In this document: positions 1 to 9,377 of the stretch, piece by piece
Layout of the letters: every line of letters starts with the position of its first letter
Position numbering within the stretch: position 1 is the first letter of the stretch
Assembly: GCF_013046825.1 (NCBI RefSeq)
Contig: NZ_CP053187.1
Coordinates: 747,001 to 811,000, forward strand
Direction: 5' to 3'
DNA from: Turicibacter sanguinis
GTDB taxonomy: Bacteria; Bacillota_I; Bacilli_A; MOL361; Turicibacteraceae
DNA: 64,000 nt
Position numbers and translations under genes: made by a program
The notes under the pieces: model-generated
What the model was told of the DNA's origin: nothing
Databases searched by the model: none
Seen by the model: only the letters and a program-made list of their open reading frames with translations

Positions 1-650
1 ATAATATCTCGTGCAATTTGTGCTGATTCACTAACTGATAAAATTCCACGATGTCCATTTGCCTTAGCATATTCTCCCTCGTGTAAATAACCGCCAAATA
101 ATAAACTATCATCCTCACAGTGAGCAACGATTGGTTTATTAACTGCCTTCGCACGTTGCATAGCTTGATACATTACACCAGCTTCTTGAATTCCTCTCCC
201 ATCATCTGAGAATCCTAAAATACTTGTATTTGATAATCCCTCAACGTCGACGATTTCCTCACCGCGCTCCCCAATCGTAATCGCTCCGTAAGGTAAAACA
301 CGTACCTTTGCACTTTGTTTAATTAAATTTTCAATATATGAAACATTTTCAAGTGTATCTGGGACTGGGATGGTATTAGCCATCGCTGCTATTGTGGTGT
401 ATCCGCCACGGGCTGCCGCTTCCGTCCCTGTTTCAATTGTCTCTTTTCTTTCATATCCCGGTTCTCTTAGATGAACATGTACATCAATTAATCCAGGTGC
501 AACTAATTTTCCTTTTAAGTCATATACGGTTGCTGATGTTTCCTCAATATGATCAGCTATTTTTTTTATCATCCCTTTGTTGATTAAAATTTCAACTGAT
601 TCGAACTCACCGTGTTCATTAACACGTTTTCCATTTTTTAAAAGTATCAT
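1..650 (-). CDS. pyrC: dihydroorotase, 3' end outside window
   Basis: Catalyses the cyclisation of carbamoyl-aspartate to dihydroorotate, the third step of de novo pyrimidine synthesis, in the cytoplasm. Reading the minus strand from the ATG at 650 gives an open frame that leaves the window at base 1 (about 216 residues visible). The class I metal-site motif [10 protein letters not shown] lies near residue 60 and the later motif VAHCEDD is present, both typical of the amidohydrolase fold. The start is backed by AGGAAG eight bases upstream. It follows pyrB by 49 bp on the same strand, so it is probably the third gene of a uraA-pyrB-pyrC unit. Only the C-terminal part is missing, because of the window edge. 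Confidence 0.95.
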   Translation of the reverse strand, partial: MILLKNGKRVNEHGEFESVEILINKGMIKKIADHIEETSATVYDLKGKLVAPGLIDVHVHLREPGYERKETIETGTEAAARGGYTTIAAMANTIPVPDTLENVSYIENLIKQSAKVRVLPYGAITIGERGEEIVDVEGLSNTSILGFSDDGRGIQEAGVMYQAMQRAKAVNKPIVAHCEDDSLLFGGYLHEGEYAKANGHRGILSVSESAQIARDI

Positions 651-699
651 CCCAATCACTTCCTACTCAAAATTTGTAATCATATTCGCTCGATGACTT

Positions 700-1578
700 T
701 TATCCTAATAAATGAGTTAAAACTGACATACGAACATAAACTCCGTTTTCCATCTGTTTAAAGATTCGACTTCGTTCACATTCGACGACTTCATTTGCAA
801 TCTCTACTCCACGGTTAAATGGTGCCGGATGCATAATAATCGCTCCATCTTTCATACGTTTTTCACGTTCTACTGTTAATCCATATTGCTGATGATACTC
901 TTCTTTTGTTAAGCTCATCCCATTATCGTGACGTTCGTGTTGAACTCGAAGTAGCATGATAATATCCATTTCCTCAATCACTTCATCTAATGTTTCCCAA
1001 TGGTACCCAACCTCCTGGAATTGTTCCGGTGCTACCACATGAACTTCCATTCCTAATCGATTCATCACTTCAATATTTGTATGTGCAACGCGTGAGTGAG
1101 CAATATCTCCAACAATTGCAATCTTTAATCCTTCAAATTCCCCATACTCTTGAAGGATAGTGAGTAAATCAAGTAATGACTGCGTCGGATGATTACCACT
1201 TCCATCTCCACCATTGAATATTGGAATGTTGAGATTTGGAATCAGTTCATCAAAGTAGTTATTTTGTGGGTGACGGATAACAACTCCATCTACTCCGATG
1301 GCTTCAAATGTTTTAACTGTGTCATAAAGCGTTTCTCCTTTTTGAACGCTCGAAGTTTCTGCCGTAAAATCTAATGTGTGGAGCCCCACTTTATGTTCAG
1401 CCATCGCAAATGAATACTGAGTTCTTGTACTTGGTTCAAAGAATAAATTTGCTACTACTTTGCCTGTTAATTGTGGTACATTCCCACCTTCAGCATATTG
1501 ATTTGCTGTTTCTAAAATAGTCATAATTTCTTCAATCGTTAAATCAGATAATCGTGTTAAATGCTTCACTTGAGTCAT
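700..1578 (-). CDS. pyrB: aspartate carbamoyltransferase catalytic chain
   Basis: Condenses carbamoyl phosphate with aspartate to carbamoyl-aspartate, the committed step of pyrimidine synthesis. The 292-residue protein shows the carbamoyl-phosphate loop FEPSTRTQ near residue 50, then VIRHP and the [11 protein letters not shown] segment, and ends with the family's MSVLTHLLG tail. Length matches the bacterial catalytic chain, and no pyrI regulatory chain is visible. I chose the ATG at 1578 because AAGGTGG sits five bases upstream; a GTG nine bases earlier would overlap that ribosome site. It lies between uraA and pyrC. A terminator-like hairpin separates it from uraA, so expression may depend on readthrough or a weak own promoter. 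Confidence 0.97.
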   Translation of the reverse strand: MTQVKHLTRLSDLTIEEIMTILETANQYAEGGNVPQLTGKVVANLFFEPSTRTQYSFAMAEHKVGLHTLDFTAETSSVQKGETLYDTVKTFEAIGVDGVVIRHPQNNYFDELIPNLNIPIFNGGDGSGNHPTQSLLDLLTILQEYGEFEGLKIAIVGDIAHSRVAHTNIEVMNRLGMEVHVVAPEQFQEVGYHWETLDEVIEEMDIIMLLRVQHERHDNGMSLTKEEYHQQYGLTVEREKRMKDGAIIMHPAPFNRGVEIANEVVECERSRIFKQMENGVYVRMSVLTHLLG

Positions 1579-1641
1579 TCTTACCACCTTTTTCTACAAT
1601 ATTTTTCCTTATTTTCTATATTTTTCTTGAAATTTGGTTAT

Positions 1642-1667
1642 AAAAAAATCAGCACAAAAGCTGACTC
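1642..1667 (-). terminator. hairpin between uraA and pyrB
   Basis: On the minus strand AGTCAGC, a six-base loop and GCTGATT are followed by a run of T. It sits directly after the uraA stop codon. It would end or attenuate uraA transcripts before pyrB, allowing partial readthrough. Confidence 0.65.
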
Positions 1668-1679
1668 TTTTATAAAAGA

Positions 1680-3023
1680 CTAATTAGTCACAGTTGGTTT
1701 TGCCTTCACAACAGTAGAAGATACAGATTCTTCTGCTACTTCTAATTCACATTCAGTTGTTCTAGAACTTGGCCCGTAAGAAGCTTCTTTTTCAGGTAAG
1801 ATTAAGTGTAAGATAACACCGATAATCGCAGCCAATGCCATTCCTGATAAAGTGATTTGTCCAATGTTAATTGTTAATCCACCGATTCCTGTGATTAAAA
1901 TAACCGCACCGATAATCAAGTTACGTTGTTTTCCAAAGTCGATTTGATTATTGATTAAGACACGTGCACCTGATGAAGCAATAACTCCAAATAGTAAGAT
2001 ACTAACTCCACCCATAACCGCGCTTGGTACTGTTTGAACTAATGCTGTAAATTTTCCGATGAATCCTAGCGTGAAAGCGACAATTGCTGCCCCACCGATA
2101 ACCCAAACAGAAGCTACTTTTGTTAAACCAATAACTCCAGTATTTTCACCGTATGTTGTATTTGCTGGTCCGCCAATGAATCCAGCCATAAATGTTGCAA
2201 CCCCATCCCCAATTAATGTTCGATGTAATCCAGGATTTTTTGTTAAGTCTCGTCCAACGATTGTGCCAAGAACTAAGTGATCTCCGATATGCTCTGTAAT
2301 GGTTACAATTGCAACCGGAATCATAATCGCTGCTACTTCTAAGCTAAAGACTGGCTTTGAATGTAAAAAAGCAAAGCTTGGAAGTTCGAATAGGTTCGCC
2401 TGTGCAACTGGTGTGAAATCAACTAAGTTAAAGCACACCGCTGAAATATATCCTGCTACAATTCCACTAAAGATTGGGAGTAGTTGTAATAATCCTTTTG
2501 TATAAGTTGACACGATAACGGCTGTTAGCAATGTGATTAATGCAACTACGATATGTTCTGATGCCATATTTACCGCAGTTCCTGCTAAACTTAATCCGAT
2601 AACCATAATTGTTGGTCCGATAACAACTGGTGGTAAAATTTTATTTAACCAATCAGTTCCGACAAATTTAATGATGACCGCAATAAACATATAAACTAAC
2701 CCAACCATCATTAATCCGCCCATCACGGCCCCATAATTAGCTCCGTCTGCTACTCCTGTTGCACTTAATGCTAAAGCTGCTGTAATTGGAGCAATATACG
2801 CAAATGATGATCCTAAATAGACTGGTGATTTTCCTTTTGTTACAAAAATATAAAATAAAGTTCCAATTCCTGATGAAATTAAAGCTAAACTTACTGGTAA
2901 TCCTGTTAAAATTGGGACCAAAACTGTTGATCCAAACATGGCTAAAACGTGTTGAATACTTAATGCAATCCAGTGTAATGCTTTTGGTTTTTCATGGACA
3001 TCTAAAACTAACTTCTTTTCCAT
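1680..3023 (-). CDS. uraA: uracil permease, NCS2 family
   Basis: Imports uracil across the cytoplasmic membrane, probably with proton symport. The 447-residue protein is almost entirely hydrophobic, with about 12 to 14 membrane segments and the NCS2 signature region GGPANTTYGENTGVIGLT near residue 285, including the substrate-site glutamate. It is nearest to the Bacillus PyrP/UraA group rather than xanthine carriers, and the context confirms this: it is first in a pyrimidine operon behind a PyrR-type attenuator. The ATG at 3023 is preferred because AAGGG lies nine bases upstream; the upstream GTG falls within that site. The C-terminal 40 residues are polar and cytoplasmic. Confidence 0.95.
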   Translation of the reverse strand: MEKKLVLDVHEKPKALHWIALSIQHVLAMFGSTVLVPILTGLPVSLALISSGIGTLFYIFVTKGKSPVYLGSSFAYIAPITAALALSATGVADGANYGAVMGGLMMVGLVYMFIAVIIKFVGTDWLNKILPPVVIGPTIMVIGLSLAGTAVNMASEHIVVALITLLTAVIVSTYTKGLLQLLPIFSGIVAGYISAVCFNLVDFTPVAQANLFELPSFAFLHSKPVFSLEVAAIMIPVAIVTITEHIGDHLVLGTIVGRDLTKNPGLHRTLIGDGVATFMAGFIGGPANTTYGENTGVIGLTKVASVWVIGGAAIVAFTLGFIGKFTALVQTVPSAVMGGVSILLFGVIASSGARVLINNQIDFGKQRNLIIGAVILITGIGGLTINIGQITLSGMALAAIIGVILHLILPEKEASYGPSSRTTECELEVAEESVSSTVVKAKPTVTN

Positions 3024-3093
3024 AATAATCACCCTTCTTTTCTTTTTTAGCTTTATTTTTTCTGTATAAGAATTGGCTTAATCTTCAATCCAC

Positions 3094-3119
3094 CTTCAAC
3101 GAGCAGATGCTCGATGAAG
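3094..3119 (-). other. 11-bp hairpin between pyr attenuator and uraA
   Basis: CTTCA-T-CGAGC and its complement flank a four-base loop. There is no T-run, so it is not a terminator. It lies between the attenuator and the uraA ribosome site and may stabilise or process the leader. Confidence 0.5.
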
Positions 3120-3132
3120 CCTTTTATTATAC

Positions 3133-3174
3133 AAAAAAATCCCCTTTTAGCTTATAGGTAGGCCAAAAGAGGAT
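3133..3174 (-). terminator. attenuator terminator of the pyr operon
   Basis: On the minus strand ATCCTCTTTTGGC pairs with GCTAAAAGGGGAT and is followed by seven T. It lies downstream of the PyrR-binding sequence and upstream of uraA. This is the expected position for the terminator that forms when PyrR with UMP blocks the antiterminator. Confidence 0.85.
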
Positions 3175-3262
3175 ACACGAGTTCCATTAAAGGAAGATAT
3201 AAAATATCTATTATCTATTAACGTGTTCTTCTCAGCCTCACGGGACCGAATTAAAGCTTTCT
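3175..3262 (-). promoter_or_regulatory. PyrR-binding attenuation leader
   Basis: The minus strand carries GGTCCCGTGAGGCTGAGAAG (bases 3228-3247), close to the known PyrR binding-loop consensus ARUCCNGNGAGGYU. It is followed by antiterminator-capable sequence (ACACG ... CGTGT) and then the terminator at 3133-3174. By analogy with Bacillus pyr operons, PyrR bound to UMP holds this loop and lets the terminator form, lowering uraA-pyrB-pyrC expression when pyrimidines are plentiful. The pyrR gene itself is not in the window. Confidence 0.85.
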
Positions 3263-3267
3263 TGGTT

Positions 3268-3296
3268 ATTATAGGAGAATTCTTTTAAAATGTCAA
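3268..3296 (-). promoter_or_regulatory. consensus sigma-A promoter of the pyr operon
   Basis: TTGACA at 3291-3296 and TATAAT at 3268-3273 (minus strand) are separated by exactly 17 bases, a perfect vegetative promoter. Transcription would begin just before the PyrR-binding loop, as expected for an operon controlled by attenuation rather than initiation. Confidence 0.9.
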
Positions 3297-3339
3297 CAAC
3301 TCCTGAACGACAAATACATGTTTCGACAGAAAAACGTTT

Positions 3340-3981
3340 TTATACAAAAAACCATTCACTTAAAAATTCTTTAACAAATGACTCCATTACTTGATGACGA
3401 TGGTTGGCAATTTCTTTTGCCGTCTCTGTATTCATTAAATCCTTTAATTTAAATAATTTTTCATAAAAGTGATTAATTACTGTTCCTTGATGTGCACGAT
3501 ACGCAGCCTCATCTAAAAAATCTACGGGTTCAATATCTTCATCGAACATTTTAGAACCTTTTGCTCCACCATACATAAACGTACGACCGATCCCAATTGC
3601 TCCAATTGCATCTAAACGATCAGCATCTTGAACAATTTGGGCCTCTAAAGTTTTAACAGCTTCTCCATTCCCCCCTTTATAAGAAATATTTTCAATTATA
3701 TAAAAAATTTGCTCTAACTCAGACTGTGTACATCCAATCATTTGTAAAAACAAAAATAACTTAGCTTTTTGAGCAACAACATCTTCAAATAATTTCGCAT
3801 CAATCACATCATGAACTAATGCCGAAATTAAAATAACACGTTCATTTCCTCCTTCTCTTTTAGAAATATGTTTAGCGATTCTAGAAACACGAAGGGCATG
3901 ATCAATACTATGTCCACTCGAATCTACGCCTAACTCACTTTCTAAAAATTCAACGATACGATCAAAAACTTGTTCCATCAT
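3340..3981 (-). CDS. HD-domain phosphohydrolase, YedJ-like
   Basis: Probable cytoplasmic metal-dependent phosphohydrolase of about 213 residues. The HD signature is visible as GHSIDHALRVSRIAKHI (near residue 25) followed by SALVHDVID (near 58), giving the H...HD...D metal ligands; QDADRLDAIGAIG is the later conserved aspartate block. This arrangement matches the YedJ/YpgQ group, some of which hydrolyse nucleoside triphosphates, but the substrate cannot be read from the sequence. The start is uncertain: GGTGAG lies just before two consecutive ATGs (3981 and 3978), and a GTG twelve bases upstream of 3981 is also in frame. It is a single gene between convergent-looking regions. Confidence 0.85.
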   Translation of the reverse strand: MMEQVFDRIVEFLESELGVDSSGHSIDHALRVSRIAKHISKREGGNERVILISALVHDVIDAKLFEDVVAQKAKLFLFLQMIGCTQSELEQIFYIIENISYKGGNGEAVKTLEAQIVQDADRLDAIGAIGIGRTFMYGGAKGSKMFDEDIEPVDFLDEAAYRAHQGTVINHFYEKLFKLKDLMNTETAKEIANHRHQVMESFVKEFLSEWFFV

Positions 3982-4193
3982 ACTCACCGGCACTTTCTTA
4001 GTTGTCTTTTAGTCTTTCATTATAACATTTCATCTTTTAGTATTCTCAACTATTCACTATCTAATTTTTACTAATCCATCTACTATATAATTATAGGTAA
4101 TATTTTAATGATAATTTTGTTTTTATTATAAATTATTAAATAATACGCCCCACTCTAAAACGATAAAAACCATCTACTCCTTCTACTATAGTT

Positions 4194-4230
4194 AAAAAAA
4201 AAGACTAATTTCCCGAGAAATTAGTCTTTT
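4194..4230 (-). terminator. terminator after the aminopeptidase P gene
   Basis: AAAAGACTAATTTC and its exact complement flank a four-base loop, followed on the minus strand by nine T. It lies seven bases beyond the stop codon. Confidence 0.9.
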
Positions 4231-4236
4231 CCTCAT

Positions 4237-6021
4237 TTATTTTGTTAAAGGTTTTGTTTGTTCGACTAACCACTCTAATTCGCGTCCTTCTAAATTAGGT
4301 GATAAAACGTCTAACACTTTTTGATGATACTGATTTAACCATGCTAATTCTGATTCTGTCATTAATGTTACATCAACCGCTCTCGTATCAATCGGGAAGT
4401 ATGAAATAGTTTCAAATTCATAAAACTCACCATATTCTGTTGCATTACGTTCTACAACTAATAACGTATTTTCAATACGAATTCCGTGACGACCCTCCTC
4501 ATAAATTCCTGGTTCATTCGTAATCATCATTCCCGGTTTTAATGGAACAGTTTGCGTTAATCTAAACCCTTGTGGACCTTCATGAACCCCACCGAAATAA
4601 GAAACCCCATGACCTGTTCCACAACGATAGTCTAATCCATACTCCCAAATTGGTTGACGAGCTAAAATATCAAGATTTCCACCTGTACATCCTTTTTGGA
4701 AGACTGCTTTACACAGATTAATATGTCCTTTTAAAACAAGTGTGTAATGTAATTTTTCTTCATCAGTCAACTCACCAAGCACAAAAGTTCTTGTAATATC
4801 CGTCGTTCCATCAAGATATTGCCCTCCTGAATCAATAAGCAGGAATCCTTTTTTATCAAGTTTCGTACAATTCTCTTTCGTTGGATTATAATGCATCATA
4901 GCTGCATTTGCACCGTAAGCAACAATAGCCCCAAAACTTGAACCATAATTTAATGGTTGACGGCTTCTATGAACTTCTAAAATTTCACGCACATCGAATT
5001 CAGTTAATCCCGCTTCTGAGTCTAGCTTTTCATAAATCTCGCAAACCGCACCAACTAACGCTACGCTATCTTTTACTTGAGCATTATGTGTATTTTCAAT
5101 CTCAACTTTATTTTTAACAGCTTTCAATTCATTAACGATATCATGTCCATCAATCACTGTTACCTCTTGTTTCTTCGTTAAAATATCGTATAAATAATAG
5201 TTCATTGAATCAACAGGACATAAAATAGAACCACTTAATTGATTTAACACCTCATCAATTTGAGCGTAATCTTTCAATGTCACACCATTTTCAGTTAGAT
5301 ACGTTTTAACATCTTCACTTAAACGATGATTATCTACAAATAAGTAAGCTTCATTTTCAAGTACTAGGCCATAAGAAACGACAAGCGGATTGAATAAAAT
5401 ATCATCACCTCGAACATTAAATAACCAAGCAATACTTCCAAGTGCTGTTAAAACATAACCATTGGCCGATATTTTTTTCATTTCCTCGCGTACAATGCTC
5501 AACTTTTCATGACAACTATATCCTGTATACTGAGTTTCATGAACAAATACATCTGTTGATGGAATTGCCGGACGATTTTCCCAAACAGAATCAAGTAAAT
5601 CTTCATCGACTTTAAGTTTAAGATGTTTAGCTTCAAACGCCTTTTTCATCTCTTTAACAGTCGCAACAGATAATACTTTCCCATCAAATCCTACTGTATC
5701 TCCTTCATTCAACACACTAACTAAATACTCATTAATAGTTGGAACGCCCGGTTGTGCCATCTTAAACAGCTTAACCTCACTTCCTTTTAACTCATTTTCA
5801 GCTTGAATGAAGTAACGTCCATCTGTGAAAAGTCCACTCTCATCTAATGTAATCACAAGTGTCCCCGCAGAACCTGTAAATCCCGACATATACGCACGAC
5901 CTTGCCAATGTGTCGCCACATATTCACTTAGATGTGCATCAGAACTCGGAATCACATACGCGGATAATCCATGATTTTTCATCATATTTCTTAATAAATT
6001 AATTTTCTCATTCACGTTCAT
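4237..6021 (-). CDS. pepP: Xaa-Pro aminopeptidase, M24B long form
   Basis: Removes N-terminal residues that precede proline; cytoplasmic, two-metal enzyme. The 594-residue chain has two creatinase-like N-terminal domains and a C-terminal pita-bread domain. Metal ligands can be read as DSGGQYLDGTTDITRTF (two Asp, near 400), GTGHGV (His, near 480), NEPGIY (Glu, near 510) and RIENTLLV (Glu, near 530). The length and three-domain layout fit the long eukaryote-like APP1 group rather than the 360 to 440 residue bacterial PepP or PepQ. The ATG start has GGGAG eight bases upstream. The gene is monocistronic, with its own terminator. Confidence 0.93.
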   Translation of the reverse strand: MNVNEKINLLRNMMKNHGLSAYVIPSSDAHLSEYVATHWQGRAYMSGFTGSAGTLVITLDESGLFTDGRYFIQAENELKGSEVKLFKMAQPGVPTINEYLVSVLNEGDTVGFDGKVLSVATVKEMKKAFEAKHLKLKVDEDLLDSVWENRPAIPSTDVFVHETQYTGYSCHEKLSIVREEMKKISANGYVLTALGSIAWLFNVRGDDILFNPLVVSYGLVLENEAYLFVDNHRLSEDVKTYLTENGVTLKDYAQIDEVLNQLSGSILCPVDSMNYYLYDILTKKQEVTVIDGHDIVNELKAVKNKVEIENTHNAQVKDSVALVGAVCEIYEKLDSEAGLTEFDVREILEVHRSRQPLNYGSSFGAIVAYGANAAMMHYNPTKENCTKLDKKGFLLIDSGGQYLDGTTDITRTFVLGELTDEEKLHYTLVLKGHINLCKAVFQKGCTGGNLDILARQPIWEYGLDYRCGTGHGVSYFGGVHEGPQGFRLTQTVPLKPGMMITNEPGIYEEGRHGIRIENTLLVVERNATEYGEFYEFETISYFPIDTRAVDVTLMTESELAWLNQYHQKVLDVLSPNLEGRELEWLVEQTKPLTK

Positions 6022-6103
6022 TATTTTCGCTCCCTACTAATCAAATGATAAACTACGATGATTGTAACATGCTTTAACCTTCTCAAACAGTAATTTTTGG
6101 AAA

Positions 6104-6138
6104 AATAATAAAACGACAGTACCTGTCGTTTTATTATT
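6104..6138 (-). terminator. bidirectional terminator at 3' end of the 6137 gene
   Basis: AATAATAAAACGACAG and its complement form a 16-bp stem with a tiny loop. The stem overlaps the last bases of the gene ending at 6137. Confidence 0.75.
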
Positions 6139-7546
6139 ATAAACAATTGTTAATAACTAATAACAAAGAACGATATTTTGGAATGATTTCATCTTCTCCT
6201 AAAACACTGATAAAATGATTTAAAACAGCAGCTGCATCCAGTAATAAATTAAGATCTAATTGTTCGGGAAGAACATGTAAACAAATATCTTTTACTGCAT
6301 CGGATGTCCATTCATTTGGAATTTGATCCTTAATAGTATACATAGCTAAAACAAACGTCTGAGTTATCACTTTATAGTGTTGTTGCTGTGAAGGCGATAG
6401 GTCATCTAAAGCTTGTTGCGTCTGTAATGTATCTGTAATTTGTTCTACAAAACTAACTAATTTTTCTTCATCTGTTATTTCTTCACTTTCAATCGCTTTA
6501 GGTTCATTTGCTGATGTTTGTAACTCTTCAAAAATATATTCTGCAAATTCGTGAGCTCTTAAAACGTGTGGATTTAATGTTAGCTTAACATCAATTTGGT
6601 GACAAAAATCTTCAAGTAATGCATAAGTATCTTCATCTTCAGCGACAATTTCGCATGGTCTGAGTTTAAGTTCAAGTAATTGTTTTCCAAACTCATTAAT
6701 CGTATCCGTTAAATAAAGGGCTGCCGTTTCCTGAATATCTAGGAAAAACAATTGGCCTTCTTCAGAATCCACAAAGGCTGTCACCAACATATAGAAAGGT
6801 TGCTTTGAGTTTTCTGATACAACCGGAGTTGGTAAGTAAAATTGAATGGCTTCTAATGTGACGAGTAACTGAGGCAATTTTTTTAAGCGATAGGCGAGTA
6901 AATCATTTTGAAAAATTGTTTTTTTAGTTGAGACACTTTTGCGGTATAGACTCGCATCCACAAACTTAGATTTCCAACCTTCATCTGTATGATAACGCAT
7001 ATAATACTTTGCATCATAAATTTCAGGAACCTTTAACACCTTTTGAAAACAAAGCTTAGACACCACTATAGCTTGTTCTATCGCCTTCGTTAAAAAACGG
7101 CATTGCCATCCATCAGTTAAATACCAAGAGTAAACGCCTGGATGATGATATCTGAAGCGTGGAAACTGATTTTTTCCCTTAAAATCATATCCAAGTAATA
7201 TTGCTTGTTCATCATCGACATCTGTCATGTTTTCCGAATTTTCGAAACTAACTGTTAAACAATTACGTTTCACTTCACTTTTCATAAAGACATGATCCAT
7301 ATAAGCTAAACTTGCTTTATCATACAAATATCGATATGATTGATAACCACTTGGACCTAAATACACAGATAATGAGAAATGTTCGCCCATCATTCCCATA
7401 ATACTACAAAATCCATCAATATCCCTTTCATCGTCATGAATAATAAACACCTGAGATGCATACATCCACGTCCACGGCTTTAAATCTCTAAACGCAATGG
7501 CTGCTTCATAAAGACGATGTAGCTCAATATTCGTGATATTTCCCAT
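6137..7546 (-). CDS. uncharacterised 469-residue protein, paralogue of 11367-12767
   Basis: I do not recognise a named function. The protein is soluble, without signal peptide or membrane segment, acidic in its C-terminal third, and clearly paralogous to the gene at 11367-12767. Shared landmarks in the same order are an N-terminal LYEAAIAF/LYQASMDF block with a following PW, GFCSIMG/GFCCILG, LSVYLG/LNVYLG, then FPRFR/WPQFR, DGWQCRFL near residue 145, and KLPQ near 225. Uncharacterised Bacillota families with DUF numbers (possibly the DUF7309/DUF6930 type) have this size, but I could not check. The ATG has GGGTGA seven bases upstream. It is downstream of yidC on the same strand but separated by a terminator. 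Confidence 0.8.
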   Translation of the reverse strand: MGNITNIELHRLYEAAIAFRDLKPWTWMYASQVFIIHDDERDIDGFCSIMGMMGEHFSLSVYLGPSGYQSYRYLYDKASLAYMDHVFMKSEVKRNCLTVSFENSENMTDVDDEQAILLGYDFKGKNQFPRFRYHHPGVYSWYLTDGWQCRFLTKAIEQAIVVSKLCFQKVLKVPEIYDAKYYMRYHTDEGWKSKFVDASLYRKSVSTKKTIFQNDLLAYRLKKLPQLLVTLEAIQFYLPTPVVSENSKQPFYMLVTAFVDSEEGQLFFLDIQETAALYLTDTINEFGKQLLELKLRPCEIVAEDEDTYALLEDFCHQIDVKLTLNPHVLRAHEFAEYIFEELQTSANEPKAIESEEITDEEKLVSFVEQITDTLQTQQALDDLSPSQQQHYKVITQTFVLAMYTIKDQIPNEWTSDAVKDICLHVLPEQLDLNLLLDAAAVLNHFISVLGEDEIIPKYRSLLLVINNCL

Positions 7547-7640
7547 CTAAATTCACCCTCTCCTCGACTAAAACTAATCATCCTTAGTAAATAATATGTC
7601 GTTACTCGAAGAATCATGTTAAATTTTACAGAGGTAAAAA

Positions 7641-7674
7641 AACAAAAAGTGACTTCAACTAGCTTAAGTCACTT
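7641..7674 (-). terminator. terminator of the minus-strand yidC gene
   Basis: AAGTGACTT and AAGTCACTT flank a short loop, followed on the minus strand by TTTTTGTTTTTTT. It sits 25 bases after the stop codon of the gene ending at 7699. Confidence 0.85.
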
Positions 7675-7698
7675 AAACACTCAGTTTATATGTATTGT

Positions 7699-8490
7699 TT
7701 ATTGGTTAGAAGTTGATCTTTTTACAATAAAGAATTGAATAATTTGCATCACGGACCCTGTTAAAAAATAGAGTCCAAACGCAAATGGAGTCGCTATTGT
7801 AATCGAAAACATGGCAAATGTCATATAATAAGTCATTACTTTCATCATCATATTACTCGTTTTATTTTGTTGCGCAGACGAATTAGTCATCATACTCTTA
7901 TTCATCAAGCGCTGAGAATAAATTGAAAGCCCCGCTACAATAAGGGCCAAAATCCAGTTAGCCAGTTGTACTGTGGCACCTAAATTAACCCCTAAAAATT
8001 CAGATGCAGCTGCATCTTTAATTAATGGATGACGAGAAATTGCCTGGTAGAATGCTAAAAAGACTGGCATTTGTAAAAATGGCAAAATACATCCCATCAT
8101 CGGATTAAAATTATATTTTTTATAAAGATCCATCATCTCAGTTTGCATTTTTACTTGAGATGCTTGATCTGTTTTATTTTCATATTTCTTTTGAATCCGT
8201 TGCATCTCTGGCTGAATCTCTTGCATAATAGCTGAAGTCTTATTTGACTTCAAATATAATGGCATTAAAACTAACCGAACAATAGCGGTAGCTAAAATAA
8301 TCGCAAGTCCCAAATTTTGATTTAATAAGTTATATAAAAATGTAATGAATGTTGCTAATGGTAATACAAAGACCTTATCCCATAGACCGGATGCCGTCTC
8401 AGGAGTAATAGATTTAGTTGAAATAGAACACCCCGTCATCAATCCTATCGCTAAGATTAAAGATACAACTAAACTTAACTTCTTTTTCAA
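7699..8490 (-). CDS. yidC: membrane protein insertase YidC/Oxa1, lipoprotein copy 1
   Basis: Inserts membrane proteins with or without SecYEG. The 263-residue protein has a lipoprotein signal peptide ending LMTGC (Cys near residue 21), the short Gram-positive YidC layout with five membrane segments, the cytoplasmic charged loop (EIQPEMQRIQKKYENKTDQAS), the NPMMGCILPFLQMPVFLAFYQAI core and the conserved FITFLYN start. Translation starts at TTG, with GAGGGG placed seven bases upstream; no ATG is available near the signal peptide. It is a close paralogue of the plus-strand copy at 9378-10163 and diverges from it across an 887-bp gap. The C-terminal tail is short and ends TSNQ. Confidence 0.93.
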   Translation of the reverse strand: MKKKLSLVVSLILAIGLMTGCSISTKSITPETASGLWDKVFVLPLATFITFLYNLLNQNLGLAIILATAIVRLVLMPLYLKSNKTSAIMQEIQPEMQRIQKKYENKTDQASQVKMQTEMMDLYKKYNFNPMMGCILPFLQMPVFLAFYQAISRHPLIKDAAASEFLGVNLGATVQLANWILALIVAGLSIYSQRLMNKSMMTNSSAQQNKTSNMMMKVMTYYMTFAMFSITIATPFAFGLYFLTGSVMQIIQFFIVKRSTSNQ

Positions 8491-8848
8491 AAAATTCCCC
8501 TCTTTCTAAAACTTTGCAACAATTTGGATAAATATCCGATTAAAAAATTCTCTCTTCGAATCAATCTTTTTAAATACTATAGCATTAAAGAATAGCTAAC
8601 CTCGTCGAATAATATCTCTTGTTTCAATTTAATAAAAAATATTTTCCAACTCATAAAGATATGACCGTCATTTTTTCTATTAAACACTTTAAAAGTAAAA
8701 TCGACTATATCTTCAGTTCAAATTTATGAATACCAAACCATCATGAACGCTAAAATCCATTTCATTTTTCTAAGCTTTTTAAATTACCACTTTTACCTAC
8801 AACTAGAATTTATCAAATAAATAATTTGTCCTTCTATCTCCATTCATT

Positions 8849-8980
8849 CTAATTGCTATGAGAATCCATAACCTCTGATTTGAAAAATTCATGGTATCGC
8901 TTATCATTTGATTTTTCTGACATTAAGCTACCATCTATCTAGGATTCCTTCATAAAACTATCCTCAACTCTCATCAAAAG
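8849..8980 (-). pseudogene. decayed coding remnant
   Basis: One minus-strand frame reads as protein-like text broken by an internal stop: MRVEDSFMKES, stop, IDGSL, then MSEKSNDKRYHEFFKSEV and a final stop. Codon choice resembles the neighbouring genes, but there is no ribosome site and the source gene is not recognisable. It may simply be chance in AT-rich DNA. Confidence 0.3.
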
Positions 8981-9220
8981 CAATCTATCTCATTCTTATC
9001 CCTAAATTAGAAAATTTTTAAGATATTTTTTTAAAATAAAGAATATGAGTAATCATTTATAATCAAAATAATAATGAAAAGAAAAATAATCGTTAAAAAT
9101 TCTAATAATTATAATTTTATATCTAAATAAAATTGCTTCTAATTTATGTGTTTTTTTCATTAAAAGAATTTTTTATAATGATAACCCTTCATTTTTAAAA
9201 GTTTTTTTACACAATTTTTA

Positions 9221-9249
9221 TTGAATTAGCCCTTAAATTCACTTATAAT
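9221..9249 (+). promoter_or_regulatory. likely promoter of the plus-strand yidC gene
   Basis: TTGAAT (9221-9226) and TATAAT (9244-9249) are 17 bases apart. The leader to the TTG start codon would be about 120 nt. Confidence 0.6.
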
Positions 9250-9377
9250 ACTCATTATTGTAAGTATTTAATATAATTATGGAAAGTTTAGAATATTGTT
9301 GGTTTTGACTTGGTTTTGATAATTAATTGACTTAACAATATATCAATAAACACTACTAGGGGAAAGAAGGTATTCAC

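Larger units (their letters stand above)
8491..9377. other. 887-bp divergent intergenic region between the yidC genes
   Basis: Very AT-rich, with no intact gene. It holds the TTG-start ribosome sites of both yidC genes at its ends, a likely yidC2 promoter at 9221-9249, and a short decayed coding stretch at 8849-8980 on the minus strand. No regulatory peptide with a ribosome site, of the MifM type, was found upstream of either yidC. Confidence 0.6.

Noticed and set aside
8703-8714. GAAGATATAGTC on the minus strand, like a group I intron S element
   Set aside because: No matching R element, P3, P4 or P8 pairing is present nearby, so the 12-base match is probably chance in AT-rich DNA.
9279-9308. 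Nine-codon frame upstream of yidC2, considered as a MifM-like leader peptide
   Set aside because: No ribosome site, too short to stall, and no overlap with a structure hiding the yidC2 ribosome site.
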